Positions 24,040 through 36,149 are shown, numbered from the stretch's first letter. The stretch: DNA of 64,000 bases from Gigaspora margarita (GCA_009809945.1 WTPW01000949.1:207518-271517), one strand, 5' to 3'. Made by a program: numbers and translations. Notes: generated from the letters alone by a model not told the origin.

Positions 24040-26888
24040 TATTTATTGATAAGTAGTTCTTAAATCATAATATTATTAACTTTGAATTCATTATCATAAT
24101 GCAATTCTAAAATTTTGAACTACTTTTTATTTCATTTATTTACATGCTAAAACCAGTTTTAATTTTGAAAAATAAATTTGTGATTGCAGTTCCAGTATTA
24201 AATCTAAAATATTTGAATAACAAAATGGAAATAATAATACCTATTGATTACTTAATTAACTATTAGCAATTATATCCTACTTTTTTAGTATTTACTAAAT
24301 TATACATACTGTATTATGCAATTTCAGGATTATGTATAACCAGCAAATAATACACTATTCTTAAACAACAGGTCAAATAGCATATTAAATTTATCTCAAG
24401 ATACTTAAAATATTAATTTTTAAGTTAAACAACTGTATTTAAATATAACTCATTGTTTAATGACAGGTCTTATAGCTAGTTAAAAGATAAAAACGCAACA
24501 AGTTAACATGATAATAAAAAGATATTTATAGAAGAAAAAATAATTTACAATGAAGTCAAAAAACAAGACACATTATTAATAGCTAATTTATTTATTTATT
24601 ATTTTCTTTTTTTTAAAAAAAAAATTTGATATTTAAGCACAAAAAAATCCAGATAATGATATATATATATAGTTAAAAATTATATAAGTTAATTAGTTGT
24701 ACAATGTAGTGTTCTGAACTGGGTTAGATATCAAATAAAATATCATCAATAAATAAATAAAATTGAAATAAATGCGAAAAGCAAAAATTAAAAAAATAGT
24801 GCAAAATGAGAGAGTTTTTTTTTTAAGTTTTTTTATTTTATTTTATACAATATATATTACTGCATGTGGCAATTTATGCATCAAATAGGCTTATTTAATT
24901 TTTTTTATTTTTTTATTTTATTTATTTTTATATTTTAGATCATTACTAAGTGTATTCTGTTTGGCCCAGATTATAACAATTTCTGATTCATGGCCCTATG
25001 GGTCACTAATCTGGCTTAACACACTAGTGCAATGTATTTATAGCAACCCAAGAGTACATGGGCTGGGTAGTAGCACTACAAAACCCTACCCATATAATCT
25101 AGGGATCTATATTTTTTAGCCCTGCCCTGGCCTAGGGCTTGTAATTTGTTGCTCAAGCCTGGCCCTAATAGTACTATCCTTAGGGCATCCATGGGTAGCT
25201 CTAGCCCATGCGGAGGCCTAGTTAAAAGCTTTTGTAGAGTCTTTTACAATTTTTTTTTTATATTTAGCAGTTATACTACAACTTTATTTCACATAATTGT
25301 AACACTAGTACATTCTGAGTTACCTACTCTTAAGTTGGTTCATATCTAAAGTGTGACCCATTAGATTACCCTAAGAATACCTAAAAGTGACCTGCTATAT
25401 CAAGCTTTTTCTCACTGTAAACCCATCATCTCATTAGAATTAGAGTTGTCTAAATCACTGATTGGAGTTTTTCACCTATTATAACTATCTACTTTTTAAC
25501 TCATTTCTTCTAACTTCTCAAGTAGCAGGAGTCTACCAGAAAAAAGAAACAAATATAAAAATTAAAAGAAAAATAAAAAGAAGAAAAACTACACTACCTA
25601 AGTAAAAAACCAAAAAAATACAAAAAAATTGAAAAAAAAGAAGATAAAGGCAAAGAGTAAATGGCTATGATAGCACTATTTACACCTATACCAGGTAGTA
25701 AAAATTTTATAATACTGCACAAGAGAAGAACTCTTGCCAAAGTAATATATGTACATATAAGAAAAGAAAAGAAAAAAGAAAGAAAAAAACTATGCCTAAA
25801 AGAACCTTCTAGAAAGAAATATTATTTCAAATTTTCTCTAAAACATCACATGAATTATTCATTTATCTAAAAGGACCTGATTTCGCTCATGACTTGATTC
25901 TATTTTGGTAGGCACATTCACAATTTGGAAGGAGTAAATACTGCTGATCTTTTGGAGGGGTAAACCAAAATGCCCACTTTGTTGAAATTTTGAAAAGGCC
26001 AAAGGGGTGCCACAGTACAAATACCAAACTGAAAAGAGTTGTAAGAGCTATACTATACAGACTAACATATCTAACCAAGCTTCTACTTCTATTTTCTCTG
26101 CTACATCTTTGCTCAATAGTACCAAAGCCTGCCAAGGTGCCTCACTTAAAAGTCTGCAAGTCTTTTTTATCTCTATTTATTCGCAGAACATCCAGTGAAT
26201 AATAGTTTTTACACCTAACAGCAGCTTGGTAAAGGTTTGTTATATATAGATATATTAACTATGAGTTTTTCATAGTTTGGTTTTTTGAAAAATTTGGTAC
26301 AGAGGATCGTTAAAAAGAGTTGAAATTGTTAAAATGAAGTCTTTTACAAATTGGTATAGTGCTTTAGATATAAAGTTTTTAATAAATAGGAAAAATTAGA
26401 GAATTATAGCAAAAAAAAAAAGAAAAAAAAGAGATAATTAGAACACATATAAAAGAAAAGAAAAAAAGAAAAAATGTAATAGAAGGTAATGAAACAATAC
26501 AAGAAGAGTAGAGAAGAGTACAAAAAAAATAAAATAAAAAAAACAAAATGTATTAGAAGTAGCAAATAACATAGTAAAAAAAAATTGTCTCAAGTTTTAT
26601 TAGTCTAGCTTGGTTCTCTTTGTACAAGCTATTTTATAAAAGAGTGAAAGTAACTGAAAAGTTCTAACAAGGCTAGCAACTACCACTCACATAGTTAAAG
26701 TACTCTCAGGAAGTTGAGAAATTTAAAAAGAGAAAAAAGGCTGGCATGGCAGGTCGATCTGGGCTTTGTTGAAGTTAAGTAAGTTTTTGTTAGATATAGG
26801 AAAAGGTTATAATATTATAGAATTTAACTTGAATATTTATATTATTCCTTATAATAAAGGCAGAGCTACTAGTTAAAAAAAAAAGAAT
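24040..26888. other. Geneless stretch; unrecognised repeat-like DNA
   Basis: 24040-24960 is AT-rich with T runs. 24960-25350 is a less AT-rich block (CCTGCCCTGGCCTAGGGCTT, CCCATGCGGAGGCC) that stands out in composition. 25550-25850 and 26400-26600 are A-rich. Around 25890-26200 several overlapping open frames of 60-82 codons occur on both strands, one reading VPQYKYQTEKSCKSYTIQ, but I do not recognise any. It could be the remains of a retro- or DNA element; no ends were found. Confidence 0.4.
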
Positions 26889-26890
26889 TA

Positions 26891-28015
26891 AGGTGGATAT
26901 GGGTATTATGGCGCAGTTAAGTACTTTGGCTAATAATAGAAGGTGTATCGATCAGAATTAAATGATTTTGGTACCATTGGATTCGTCACATCAAGGCGAA
27001 TCGAATGGTACCAAAATCATTCAATTCTAATCACTAGATCATAAGATATCGTTAATTAAAAAATACAAGGTAAAATAATAAATTATAATGCAGGTACCAA
27101 TTATGGCGCACATACTATTTTTCATGATCTATTGAGATCTATTGATCAGAATCGAATGATTTTGATACTATTCGATTCGTCTCATTGAGACGAATCGAAT
27201 GGTACCACAATCATGTGATTCTGGCTGATATTTCTCGATATATCATAATTTAACCAAAATAAGCTGCGCAAAGCAAATTTTAAAATTAACATAAAATAAT
27301 GAATAACTCTTGGTAGGACAGTCTGTTTTCGATAATTTTACAACCAAAATGTCCGCCTTGAAGAGGTGATTCCAACAAGCCCAAGTTCGCTAAAATCCAA
27401 TCACGGGATCATGGGATCGCTAAGGTTTTTGTATTGTTTTTGATGAAAATTTAATTAGTTAAACTTATATATTTTCATCAAAATAACAATAAAACCTTAA
27501 CGATCCCGTGATTGGATTTTAGCGAGTCTTGGCTTGTTGGAATCACCTCTTCAAGTTGGACATTTTGGTGGTAAAAGTATCAAAAAGGACTGTTCTACCA
27601 AGAGTTATTTATTATTTTATGTTAATTTTAAAATTTGTTTTGCGCAGCTTATTTTGGTTAAATTATAATATCTTAAGAAGTATCGATCAGAATCACATGA
27701 TTCTGGTACCATTCGATTCGTCTCAATGAGATGAGTCGAATGGTGCCAAAATTACACGATTCTGATCGATGTTCACAAAATATTGCTTTACACTGCAATA
27801 CTTTTATCGCCATAATACCCATATTTACTTTAAATATTACTTTAATGGTAATATCTTGTGATCCATCAGTCAGAATTCTACGATTTTGGTACCAATCAAT
27901 TCGTCTCACTGAGATGAATCGATTGGTACCAAAATCGTAGAATTCTGATCAGTAGATCATAAGATATCAGTAGTGCGCCATAATTGGTAGTGCGCCATAA
28001 TACCCATATCCACCT
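26891..28015. mobile_element. 1.1 kb palindromic element with four internal hairpins
   Basis: The ends are AGGTGGATATGGGTATTATG and its exact complement, flanked by TA on both sides (26889-26890, 28016-28017). The whole element folds back on itself around 27450, where AAAACCTTA/TAAGGTTTT arms meet. Within each arm lie two shorter hairpins of about 83-117 bp (26950-27032, 27144-27225, 27685-27767, 27851-27967), each built from GATCAGAATC..ATTTTGGTACCATTCGATTCGTCTCA and its complement. No coding capacity; open frames here arise from the repeats. TA flanks suggest mobilisation by a Tc1/mariner-type transposase. Confidence 0.8.
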
Positions 28016-28017
28016 TA

Positions 28018-28439
28018 CTATATAATATTACAACAAGTTATCATCAGTTCTGGAGTAGTTTTTTGCCATGCACTATAAATTAGTAAAAGAGGGGCTAATA
28101 GAAAGATTCAATTACTCTCTACTATTGCACTTGATTTTATTTATCAAGATATTCAAAAGAAATTAGGAGTAAGGCATAATATTTTTGTAATAAAATATTT
28201 TAAAGTGATAAAATTTATTATTAATATAGATAGTGTTAAGAGCTATATATAAAGCCAAGAAATATGCAAGTCTTTATAGTGCTAGTGCTCTACTAATAGA
28301 AATGCTCCCAAAACAACTAAATTAATAGCTAAATTTAAAGATAGATAGTTTGAACTATTTTTTTTTAGATAAAGATAATATAACAATGAGTTTTTATAAG
28401 ATAGATCTGAAAGCCAACTTATCTATCCTTTATTTGTGC
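28018..28439. other. Possible upstream part of a decayed gene
   Basis: Short plus-strand frames such as ALDFIYQDIQKKLGVRHN (about 28127) look coding-like but match nothing I know. They may belong to the decayed gene that follows. Confidence 0.3.
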
Positions 28440-29346
28440 AATAATAAAACTATACTTTGGAACAAGTTTTAACAAACTTTTCCAAATAGAATGAAAAACC
28501 TCTTTTATGGATCAAATTGCAAATTGTATACATCTAAGTATCTGAATAACTTAGGTGGTCTTTGTGGAATTTGTAATAATTATGGATTTGAATCATTGAA
28601 GTTCTAATTGGAATTGCATTAAATACTTTTGCTAACAGAATAGGATTGGTATTGAAAATTTTTGTACTAATTTATTTTTTTGCTATTACAAAATTTTTAA
28701 AACTTTATTATAATGAGAGAATTTTGTATAAATAGGTTTTTATAATTAAGATAAGACTTTAATTATTCTTTATTATATCAAACCAATTTTTTTTAACTAT
28801 TATAGTTTTTTTTTTACTTGAACACTATTTCTTTTTTTTTATTATTTTATTTTATTTGATTTTTTAGTATAAAACACTTTCACAAATTGAGCAGTTGCAA
28901 TACTACTTTAAAAGAAATTTTGAACAAGAATTGGTAGTATTATCAGATTGATCAATAACCCATGATCCTTGTATTGATTATTGTCTTCTATATGCTTTTG
29001 GCAAATGTTTGGCCTCAAATGTTTTGAGATGTTCCAATTGTGAACAGTTTTATGATTTTAATAAATTAAAAAACTATGTAACAGTCAAATGCATAATACA
29101 ATTATATAAAATTCACAAGCAATTAAAACATTATCCAGGTACCAAGCACAAAAAACTTATTGTAATACTCAATTCAAAGCAACTTTAGCTCAGTTGGACT
29201 CTAAGAGCACTCTAATTGTTGCTGATTATAAGATGTAAGTTTTTCTGAAATCTGTTCATAAAACTAAAAGAAAATTTTTAATAAAACAAGTAGGACCTAA
29301 GATACATACTTGTTTTTAGAAAATTGCAAATTAGAATTTATTAGAT

Positions 29347-29488
29347 CAGTGTTGTCACTGGAGGATCACTGGAAGGCCACTAGAAGAAAATCAATAATGC
29401 CACTGGAACTTAAAGTTCCAGTGACTCTATTAATTTTCTTCCAGTGACCTTCCAATGACCTTCCAGTGATCTTCCAGTGACAACACTG
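29347..29488. mobile_element. hAT-type hairpin MITE (142 bp)
   Basis: Ends CAGTGTTGTCACTGGA and its complement; the two arms pair along almost their full length and meet near GGAACTTAAAGTTCC. Flanked by an exact 8-bp direct repeat TATTAGAT (29339-29346 and 29489-29496). The 8-bp duplication and CAGTG ends point to hAT-type transposition. It lies inside the decayed DDE-like gene. Confidence 0.9.
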
Positions 29489-29982
29489 TATTAGATGTTT
29501 GGGCATTTGACCATTGATTAGTATACTGATATTAAGCAAGATGTGTATTTTACTATTTTCTTATTTGAAGCAGTATTTGATTTAATAAAATACAAACCAA
29601 ATAGATAACTATAATTTTAGACAATAGTGAACATTATTACAATTTGGAGTTGATAACTATTATAGTGCATTAGCATATTTGGTACTTCAATAAAGTAAAA
29701 TAATAGTTGTTTCTGAAGCTAGAAGAAGATGAAACAACTATTGACTCCCATTATGCAAACATGATGAGTTTTTTTTAGTAAATTTTAAGCACTATACTTT
29801 AGATCAGCTATAGCATTAAACAATATACACAAGCTGGCTTTGACTTAACTAAAGGTGAAGACATAGTTGAAGTAATAAAAGGGCTAGCCAGAAAATTATT
29901 GCTACATATTACAATAAATTGTTATGATAAATATAATGAATTAGAAGTTGAAGATATTGAATTAAATAAAAAAAATTAGATA

Positions 29983-31017
29983 CAGTTTCCTCCTATACAA
30001 TCACCTCCCATATAGTCACAAACTCTATATAATCACACCAAAAACATAATACTGTTTTTTTATATTAAAAACACCTCCATACAGTCACATAATATTATAA
30101 TCACTATCACATTTTTTTAAAAATAGTTGGCCGATTTTATTAATAAAATTACTTCTTCACAATCACATTTATATATGATCATAGATAGTTTCTACATATA
30201 AAAGTTACGATTTTAATAATTTAATCAACTTTTATGCAATAAGTAAAGTTGTTTGGAAGAATAAAATACACCTACCATTAAATTTTTATGCAAATTGGAT
30301 AACTTTTTATTATAGGAATATAAACGAAAAAATATATTAATGAAATATCAACCAATTTATATGAAAATTTTATAATAGATGTATTTTGTTCTTCTGAACA
30401 ACTTTTCTTATTGCATTAAAATCGATTCACTTAGTATTATTTTGACTTTTATATATAGNAACTATCAACGATCATATATAAAATTTTTTTTAAAAAATTT
30501 TTATATACGATTGTTGATCGTTGCTATATATAAAAGTCAAAAATAATACTAAGTGAATCGATTCTAATGCAATAAGAAACGTTGTTCAGAAGAACAAAAT
30601 ACATCTATCATAAAATTTTCATGTAAATCGGTTGATATTTCATTAATATATTTTTTCGTTTACGTTCCTATAAGAAAAAATTACATATTTTTTAGCTATA
30701 TTCGTAGATATGTAAAATAAGAAACAATACTAATAAAAAGTTATCCGATTTGCATAAAAATTTAATGGTAGGTGTATTTATTCTTCCAAACAACTTTACT
30801 TATTGCATAAAAGTTGATTTAATTATTAAAATCGTAACTTTTATATATAGAAACTATCTACGATCATATATAAAATTTTTAAAATACCTCTACTAAATCA
30901 CTTTTATTATATTAATTATAATTTGTGCTTATATAGAGGTACTTTTATAAAGTCACACCTTTTTATAATCACATATTTGGGCGTGCCCAACTGTGTGATT
31001 ATAGGGGAGGATGACTG
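29983..31017. mobile_element. 1.03 kb palindromic TA-flanked element
   Basis: Ends CAGTTTCCTCCTATACAATC and the complement of CAGTCATCCTCCCCTATAAT, flanked by TA (29981-29982, 31018-31019). The two halves are inverted copies of each other, meeting at about 30480, with a single N at 30459 on the left arm. The arms carry AAGTAAAGTTGTTTGGAAGA, a word shared with the foldbacks at 1-599 and 9410-10600. No coding. It interrupts the decayed DDE-like gene. Confidence 0.85.
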
Positions 31018-31373
31018 TATTTAAATTAAAAAACAAAACCCAATACCATAGCTAGAATTTCAATTGTATTGCTAGGAGTAGCCAGTAGAAAGTGCATTTA
31101 ATAATTAATTTGTACTAGGACACTACCCCACACAGGGTCTTGAAAAAAATTTTTTTAAACAGAATATAATGCCTCTATTATTTGCACAAAACTGGTAGTT
31201 TGGCACATACAGAACCCATATCTAATTGGACTGTATCACTCCCAACAATAGATGGTTTGTTATTTTTATATAATGTGATAATTTACTATAAATTATAGTT
31301 CTTTCAAGTAATAAAATAGAATTGGAAGATAGGTTATAATTTTGCATCCTAACTTTAAAAGTTACTAACTATA

Positions 31374-31690
31374 GTCAGACCTCCATTAATGCACTTCTAT
31401 AATGCAATACCTCTCTAAATGCACATTTTTGTCTTGTTTGTAAGAAATTATTAGTACTAAATACATGTTCTATATTCTGTAAATGCACATTCTTTTAAAT
31501 AATTTTCTATATCATGCTACCTCTCTAAATGCTCATAGCCAGCCAAATTTTAGTATTTAAGATAGGTTATACAGTTTTTAGTTGAAGTTACACAATTTGA
31601 TGATATAATTCTAAAGCTGCAATTTAATTGGCTCTCTCTAAATGCATATTGTGGGCTTGTCTGTGCATGTTGCATTTATGGAGGTTTGAC
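31374..31690. mobile_element. TA-flanked MITE (317 bp)
   Basis: Ends GTCAGACCTCCATTAATGCA and the complement of GTCAAACCTCCATAAATGCA, flanked by TA (31372-31373, 31691-31692). The interior repeats CTCTCTAAATGC three times. No coding. Confidence 0.8.
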
Positions 31691-32032
31691 TAATATTGTT
31701 CATGATAAGACAGATGTTGCAAATTCTAGTAATGGAGATTATCACCAGGTTCTATGATGGATATTGAAAGTAGTAATCATTTATTTAGCTTTCAAAGTTT
31801 AGTGAATGTTCAAATCTGGCTAAAAAAAATATGCACAAATTTGGGCTGGGTAAAGCCAAACAATAATAATCATAGTTTGGTTATTTTTTTAAAAAATAGA
31901 ACTAGAAAAGATATACAAAACACATTCATTTATTTTCAAAAATCTATTGAAATAAAAAGTTCAAATAGAATTGAAGTTGAAATAAATGAACAAAATTTAT
32001 TTATTCAATATCCAAAATCTGCTGGCATAGAT

Positions 32033-32422
32033 GGGCGATAGACTAGGAAAACCTGTCTTCGAAGTGGGGTTTCCATTTTGAGAAAATGATGATTATTGTT
32101 TGTGAAACCTGAATTTTTACCTCTGAACTTTGTGTTTATTTTTAGATATCAATTACTGAATAAACAACATCATGTGATTATAAAACATTGATTGACCAAT
32201 CTAATTTAATTGAGCCATTGATCTTTTGCTGTTGATCTATTTTTAGAACACATACGTTTAAAGATTGGTCTACCTTCAAGTTAAAATATTTCGATAAATT
32301 ATTATATCAATGTAGGGTGAAAAGTGAAATACATATAAATAGAAACTGGTACTTTGTTTTGAATCAAAAATCTCAAAATTGATAAAAAAGTGCCGAAGAC
32401 GGGTTTTCCTAGTCCATCGCCC
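32033..32422. mobile_element. 390-bp MITE inside a Sel1 fragment
   Basis: Ends GGGCGATAGACTAGGAAAAC and the complement of GGGCGATGGACTAGGAAAAC, TIRs of about 30 bp. AGAT lies on both sides (32029-32032, 32423-32426), and removing the element with one AGAT restores the Sel1 word CATAGATAATC that is seen in a sister repeat (about 32845). This supports a 4-bp target duplication. Superfamily not determined. Confidence 0.75.
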
Positions 32423-32951
32423 AGATAATCAAACCTTGAATTTGAAATGGCTCAAAAAAATAAAATGAAATGTGATTACTTACTTTGTGTACTGTTCATT
32501 TAGGAAATGAAGCTAGAAAGGATGAACAGAATTTCTTCATTTAGTTTTAAGAATCTCTGATATAAAAAATTTCAAATGGAATTAAGGTTAAAATAAATAA
32601 ACACAATTCATTTGTTCATTATCAAAAACCAGCTAAAATGGGTAATCAAGTCATGAATTTAAGCTTATAAAATAAATAATACTTACTCACTCTGAACAAT
32701 TTATTTAGAAAATGAAACTGCAATAGATGAACAGATAGCATTTATTTATTTGCAAAAATAAGCAGAAATGGAAGATTCCAGTAGAATTAGAGTTGAAATA
32801 AATGAACTAAATAAATTCATTAATCATCAAAAATCAGCTGGAATAGATAATTCTAGAGAAAGGTTCATAGAACTGTTGGCATAATTTATTTTGATTTTAA
32901 CTAATGTAATTCTTTTTAGATACATAAAGGAAATATTTCAAATGCCCAAGG

Positions 32952-33258
32952 CAGTGTATAAAATTCATGTGCACTATGTATAGGTTTTTAATTTTGTCTA
33001 GTGAGTCCAATTTTTTAAATTAGATATATATTAGTATATAAAATATTAAGAAAATATATAGTGCACAATTTTGCACAAAAATTTTGATTAAAGATAATAC
33101 ATTAAAACTTTTATGATATGTACAAATAAATTTTTTTACATGAAACATGTATATATTTTCTTAATATTTTATATACTAATATATATCTAATTTAAAAAAT
33201 TGGACTCACTAGACAAAATTAAAAACCTACACATAGTGCACATGAATTTTATACACTG
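32952..33258. mobile_element. hAT-type palindromic MITE (307 bp)
   Basis: Ends CAGTGTATAAAATTCATG and its exact complement; the inverted arms run for about 110 bp with one or two differences. Flanked by an 8-bp duplication with one mismatch (GCCCAAGG at 32944-32951, ACCCAAGG at 33259-33266). No coding. Confidence 0.85.
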
Positions 33259-33289
33259 ACCCAAGGGTTGGTCATTTCTAGCATGCTAA

Positions 33290-33545
33290 ATTTAGAAAAA
33301 AAACAGAGAAACAAATCAAGCCTGAAGTTGTAGATATTTTAAAGCAATTTTTTTGAATAGAAATCTAAACCCAATGACAAAATGAGTCAAGAGATGCATG
33401 AGGAACTGTTGAAGTTCACACATGTTGAAGAAATTGAAGATAATTATGTATCTCAATTAACTAAAATCCAAAATTGGATTGGCTGCTATACTAGGAAATT
33501 TAATTGAGAAGAAATAGCTATTGCCTTGAGTCCATATTATGTCAC
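33290..33545 (+). pseudogene. Fragment of a zinc-finger-like Rhizophagus gene family
   Basis: After a frame change it reads PEVVDILKQFF (about 33322), NPNDKMSQEMHEELL and EEIEDNYVSQLTKIQNWIG (about 33370-33490). The pattern (a 'QEMHxELLxx..GEIxEN..xxIQNWI' block) is one I recall from large families of Rhizophagus hypothetical proteins. One or two in-frame stops are present. Function unknown. Confidence 0.45.
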
Positions 33546-33548
33546 TGA

Positions 33549-33831
33549 CAATCACTTCACAGACATCCCATTTTACCAACAAATTATTTAATAATAAGTT
33601 ATTTTACTAGCAGTACATTTCACTGAAGTTCATTTTATAAACAAGTTTTTTTCTATAAAGCACACTAACTTTAACTCTAATTTTCCCTGACTCTATCCTA
33701 ACCATAATAACAATAACCAGAATTGCTTTGATAGTGAAATGAGCATCAGTAAAATGAACTGTCAGTAAATTGATCTTGTTGGTGAATAATTTGTTAGTGA
33801 AATAGGATGTCTGTGAAGTGATCATTAGTGA
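33549..33831. repeat. Foldback with tandemly repeated arms
   Basis: The left arm (AATCACTTCACAGACATCCC...) and the right arm (GGATGTCTGTGAAGTGATCA...) are inverted. Each arm is itself a string of degenerate ~20-bp words such as CATTTCACTGAAGTTCATTT. The centre has CTAACTTTAACTCTAATTTT and CAATAACCAGAATT, shared with 1635-1690 and 55105-55150. Confidence 0.65.
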
Positions 33832-34100
33832 AAGATTGCCACCTATTGCACTTGATAGCTTTAAAACAATAGGCTCCTCCTCAAATAGTGAAGTTTAGTA
33901 AGTATTGTGTTTCATCCCATTCTAAATCTCAAATTTAACAAACATTTATGTGTCAAAATAGAGTTGAGAAAATTGAATACAAGGCACTTATTTACTAGAA
34001 ATCTATTTATATACAAGTTGGCTATTGCAAAAGATGAATTAATTGCATTTATTGGTTATCAAAATTGTTAAAATGGGACATGTAAATGGAATATAAATAT

Positions 34101-35066
34101 ATTATGAAATAATAGGAATTAAACAAAGTGAAAATTTTAAATCAGATAAATAAAATTGAAGTTTCAAGATCATAAATGTTTATTTAGACCATACAAATTC
34201 TTAAATATATGCTCTATACACATTTCCTATGAACATATGCATTGTTTTAAATTGAAGCACTTTAATAAAGTTGGGTTGTAAAAAAACTTTTTATATAGCT
34301 TATATCAAATATTAAGCTAATTTTAATAATATTATTATTGAAAATTCTCTATACATCAATTCTTTATTGGAACAGAAATTATTTGAAAAGTTGAATAAAG
34401 AATTAATTGCAATATATATAAAGTGCTTTTGTGGAAGTAATTATGTAAATAGACCCATTGCCATTAACTAATAGTAGTTAAGAATAATTTGGTATAGGTT
34501 TTGTACAATTCACAAGTTTCATTTTGTAAAATATAGAAGCATGTACTGAGGTGCGTTATGATATTTTAGTATCAAAGAAATTTTTATTTCAGATTTTAAT
34601 CTGAAATATTACCTACTTGTTGAACTAAGTAATCTATAAATCTCAATTATCACAATGTAAAGTGCAGGTAAACTTCCCTAAAATCTTAATTTTTCTAGCT
34701 TTAAGTTGAGTATAAAATGAATTGGTAAGAATATAAGATGGTTTAATTTTCAGCAACTACCGTATACCTTGGAAATTAGCCAAAACCAGTTTTAGTAAGC
34801 CTAATTGAGACAAAAATTATAAAGATATAAGTTGGTTTTAATAGTTTTCTATTAAGGCTACATATGAGAATTATATATGAATTTGAAAATGAAAATTAAT
34901 AGTTAAACAGCATCAACAAATTTTGTTATATTTCATCTTTGAAGTTATTAAATAACTGTTTTTACCTTTTTTCTAAATAAATTTGTGAACGAAGTTGAAA
35001 TTGAAATTATTAAAGATTTTTGAACAAATTTAGTCTGAATGCGCATATATTACTGAATAAAGAAAA
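34101..35066. other. Intergenic, nothing recognised
   Basis: No supported gene or repeat pair. Confidence 0.4.
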
Positions 35067-35352
35067 TTGCTAACCATAACCGTGGTGATGATCACCTGTG
35101 ATCTACAATACATAAACAATTTTTATTAAATAAAAATTAAATCCTTTTAATGTTAGAGTAAGGGTAAAGGTTAGAGGTTAGAATAAAGCTTTATATATAG
35201 CAAAATTTAGCAAAGAATTTTTTTTTTTTGCATAAAAAAAAAGTAGTTTCATAGACAAAATTTTTAGTTAAAAGTGATTTTTTAAAAAATTCTTTATTTT
35301 TGTTATACAAAATTAAATTACATGTGATCATCACCGCGGTTATGGTTAGCAA
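35067..35352. mobile_element. MITE with TTGCTAACCATAACCG ends
   Basis: The TIRs of about 35 bp (TTGCTAACCATAACCGTGGT...) differ at two or three positions. The interior is AT-rich and non-coding. The DNA just outside both ends is similar in direct orientation (ATTACTGAATAAAGAAA against ATTCCTGAATAAAAACC). Confidence 0.75.
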
Positions 35353-35539
35353 TATTCCTGAATAAAAACCTTAAGTTATGCAAAAACAGAGAAATTTATT
35401 TTATCTACTGATTCTATTAGTTATACTTTATGAATCAAAGATTAGATCTTTGTTTTATTCAAAATAACATGCATATTATTATTAGTTGAAAACACGTACT
35501 AGGTATTTGTTATAATTGATCTTCGCTGTGATTTTCCAA

Positions 35540-36115
35540 TTAATTATTCTATTATAGCGTTTTGCAAAAAAGATTTGACCCATAATTTTTTTTATTATGA
35601 TCGAGAAGAATATATGAATTCTAAATTGTTTATTGATTCATATTTTCAATCAGTTATATTTATATTTATTTGAAATGAAATTCTTAAAATCTATAGAATC
35701 TCCGATTTTCACACGACATTGTGTATGCAGAGGTCACCTTTTTGCAAAGCGTAATAATTTTTTACCAATCATATGACATTTTTTATAGATTCCTGATTCT
35801 CAACGTGATGTGTGGAATTTGTTGATCATAGTAATTTGAAAAGCACTGTAAATTTCTGAGATTCTAGATTGTCTAAATTATTAATCATATTTTCAATTAG
35901 TCATATTTATAGCGCTTGTGACCTTGTGAATTTTTTAATGATGATGGCTAAGAATCACTGAGATTCCAGGTGGTCTGTTACTTTACACTTACGATTGGTT
36001 ACATTTATATTTCTTTGAAATCGGTTTAATTCTTAAAATCTCAAAAAAAATTATAAAATCCCGATTTTAACACAATATTGAGATCTGCAGAGGTCACATC
36101 TTTTTGCAAGTACAA
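35540..36115. repeat. Two decayed direct copies of a ~330-bp repeat
   Basis: Both copies have TCATATTTTCAAT(C/T)AGT(T/C)ATATTTATA, a TTCTTAAAATCT-TCCGATTTT block and end in TGCAGAGGTCAC-CTTTTTGCAA (about 35728 and 36093). Related words (TTTTGCAAAACGCTATAA) occur at 46010-46090 and in the 3' flanks of the F-box/LRR genes (about 41230, 60840). Confidence 0.5.
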
Positions 36116-36149
36116 TAATTGCAATCAGTAAGAAAAAAAACTACGAAAC

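Larger units (their letters stand above)
28440..31260 (+). pseudogene. Decayed DDE-like gene of a Rhizophagus family, split by two insertions
   Basis: Conserved blocks of a family I know from Rhizophagus hypothetical proteins occur in order: LGGLCGICNNYGFES (about 28550), HDPCIDYCLLYAFGK and RCSNCEQFYDFNKLK (about 28950-29070), FKATLAQLDSKSTLIVADYKM in a shifted frame (about 29170-29240), ITIILDNSEHYYNLELITII (about 29605), ETTIDSHYA (about 29730), QAGFDLTKGEDIV (about 29835), then, beyond the second insertion, CTRTLPHTGS (about 31110) and a short tail. The Cys pairs suggest zinc binding, and the DN-x-x-H-Y block resembles a DDE/integrase-type catalytic motif. A hAT-type MITE (29347-29488) and a palindromic element (29983-31017) sit inside it. 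Several further stops are present, so it is a relic. The biochemical role is not known. Confidence 0.65.
31754..34100 (+). pseudogene. Scattered Sel1-repeat fragments of a decayed gene
   Basis: Degenerate Sel1 units with the local consensus EqkaFIYYQKSAeMG appear at about 31900-32030 (TFIYFQKSIEI, EINEQNLFIQYPKSAGID), 32500-32650, 32700-32870 (AIDEQIAFIYLQK, ELNKFINHQKSAGID) and about 34020-34080. Stops and shifts separate them. A 390-bp MITE lies in one unit (32033-32422), a hAT-type MITE at 32952-33258 and a foldback at 33549-33831. The 31754-32041 open frame is the longest remnant. The parent was probably a Sel1 protein like that at 51621-53969. The fragment at 33290-33545 belongs to another family. 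Confidence 0.6.

Noticed and set aside
25887-26202. Overlapping frames of 63-82 codons on both strands
   Set aside because: No recognisable motif and no matching copy in the window; left as unexplained.
27529-27940. Three overlapping open frames of 66-78 codons
   Set aside because: They fall inside the palindromic element and come from its repeats.
29186-29197. TAGCTCAGTTGG, a perfect match to a tRNA A box
   Set aside because: It lies in a coding relic (the TLAQLDS block), and I see no B box or cloverleaf downstream.
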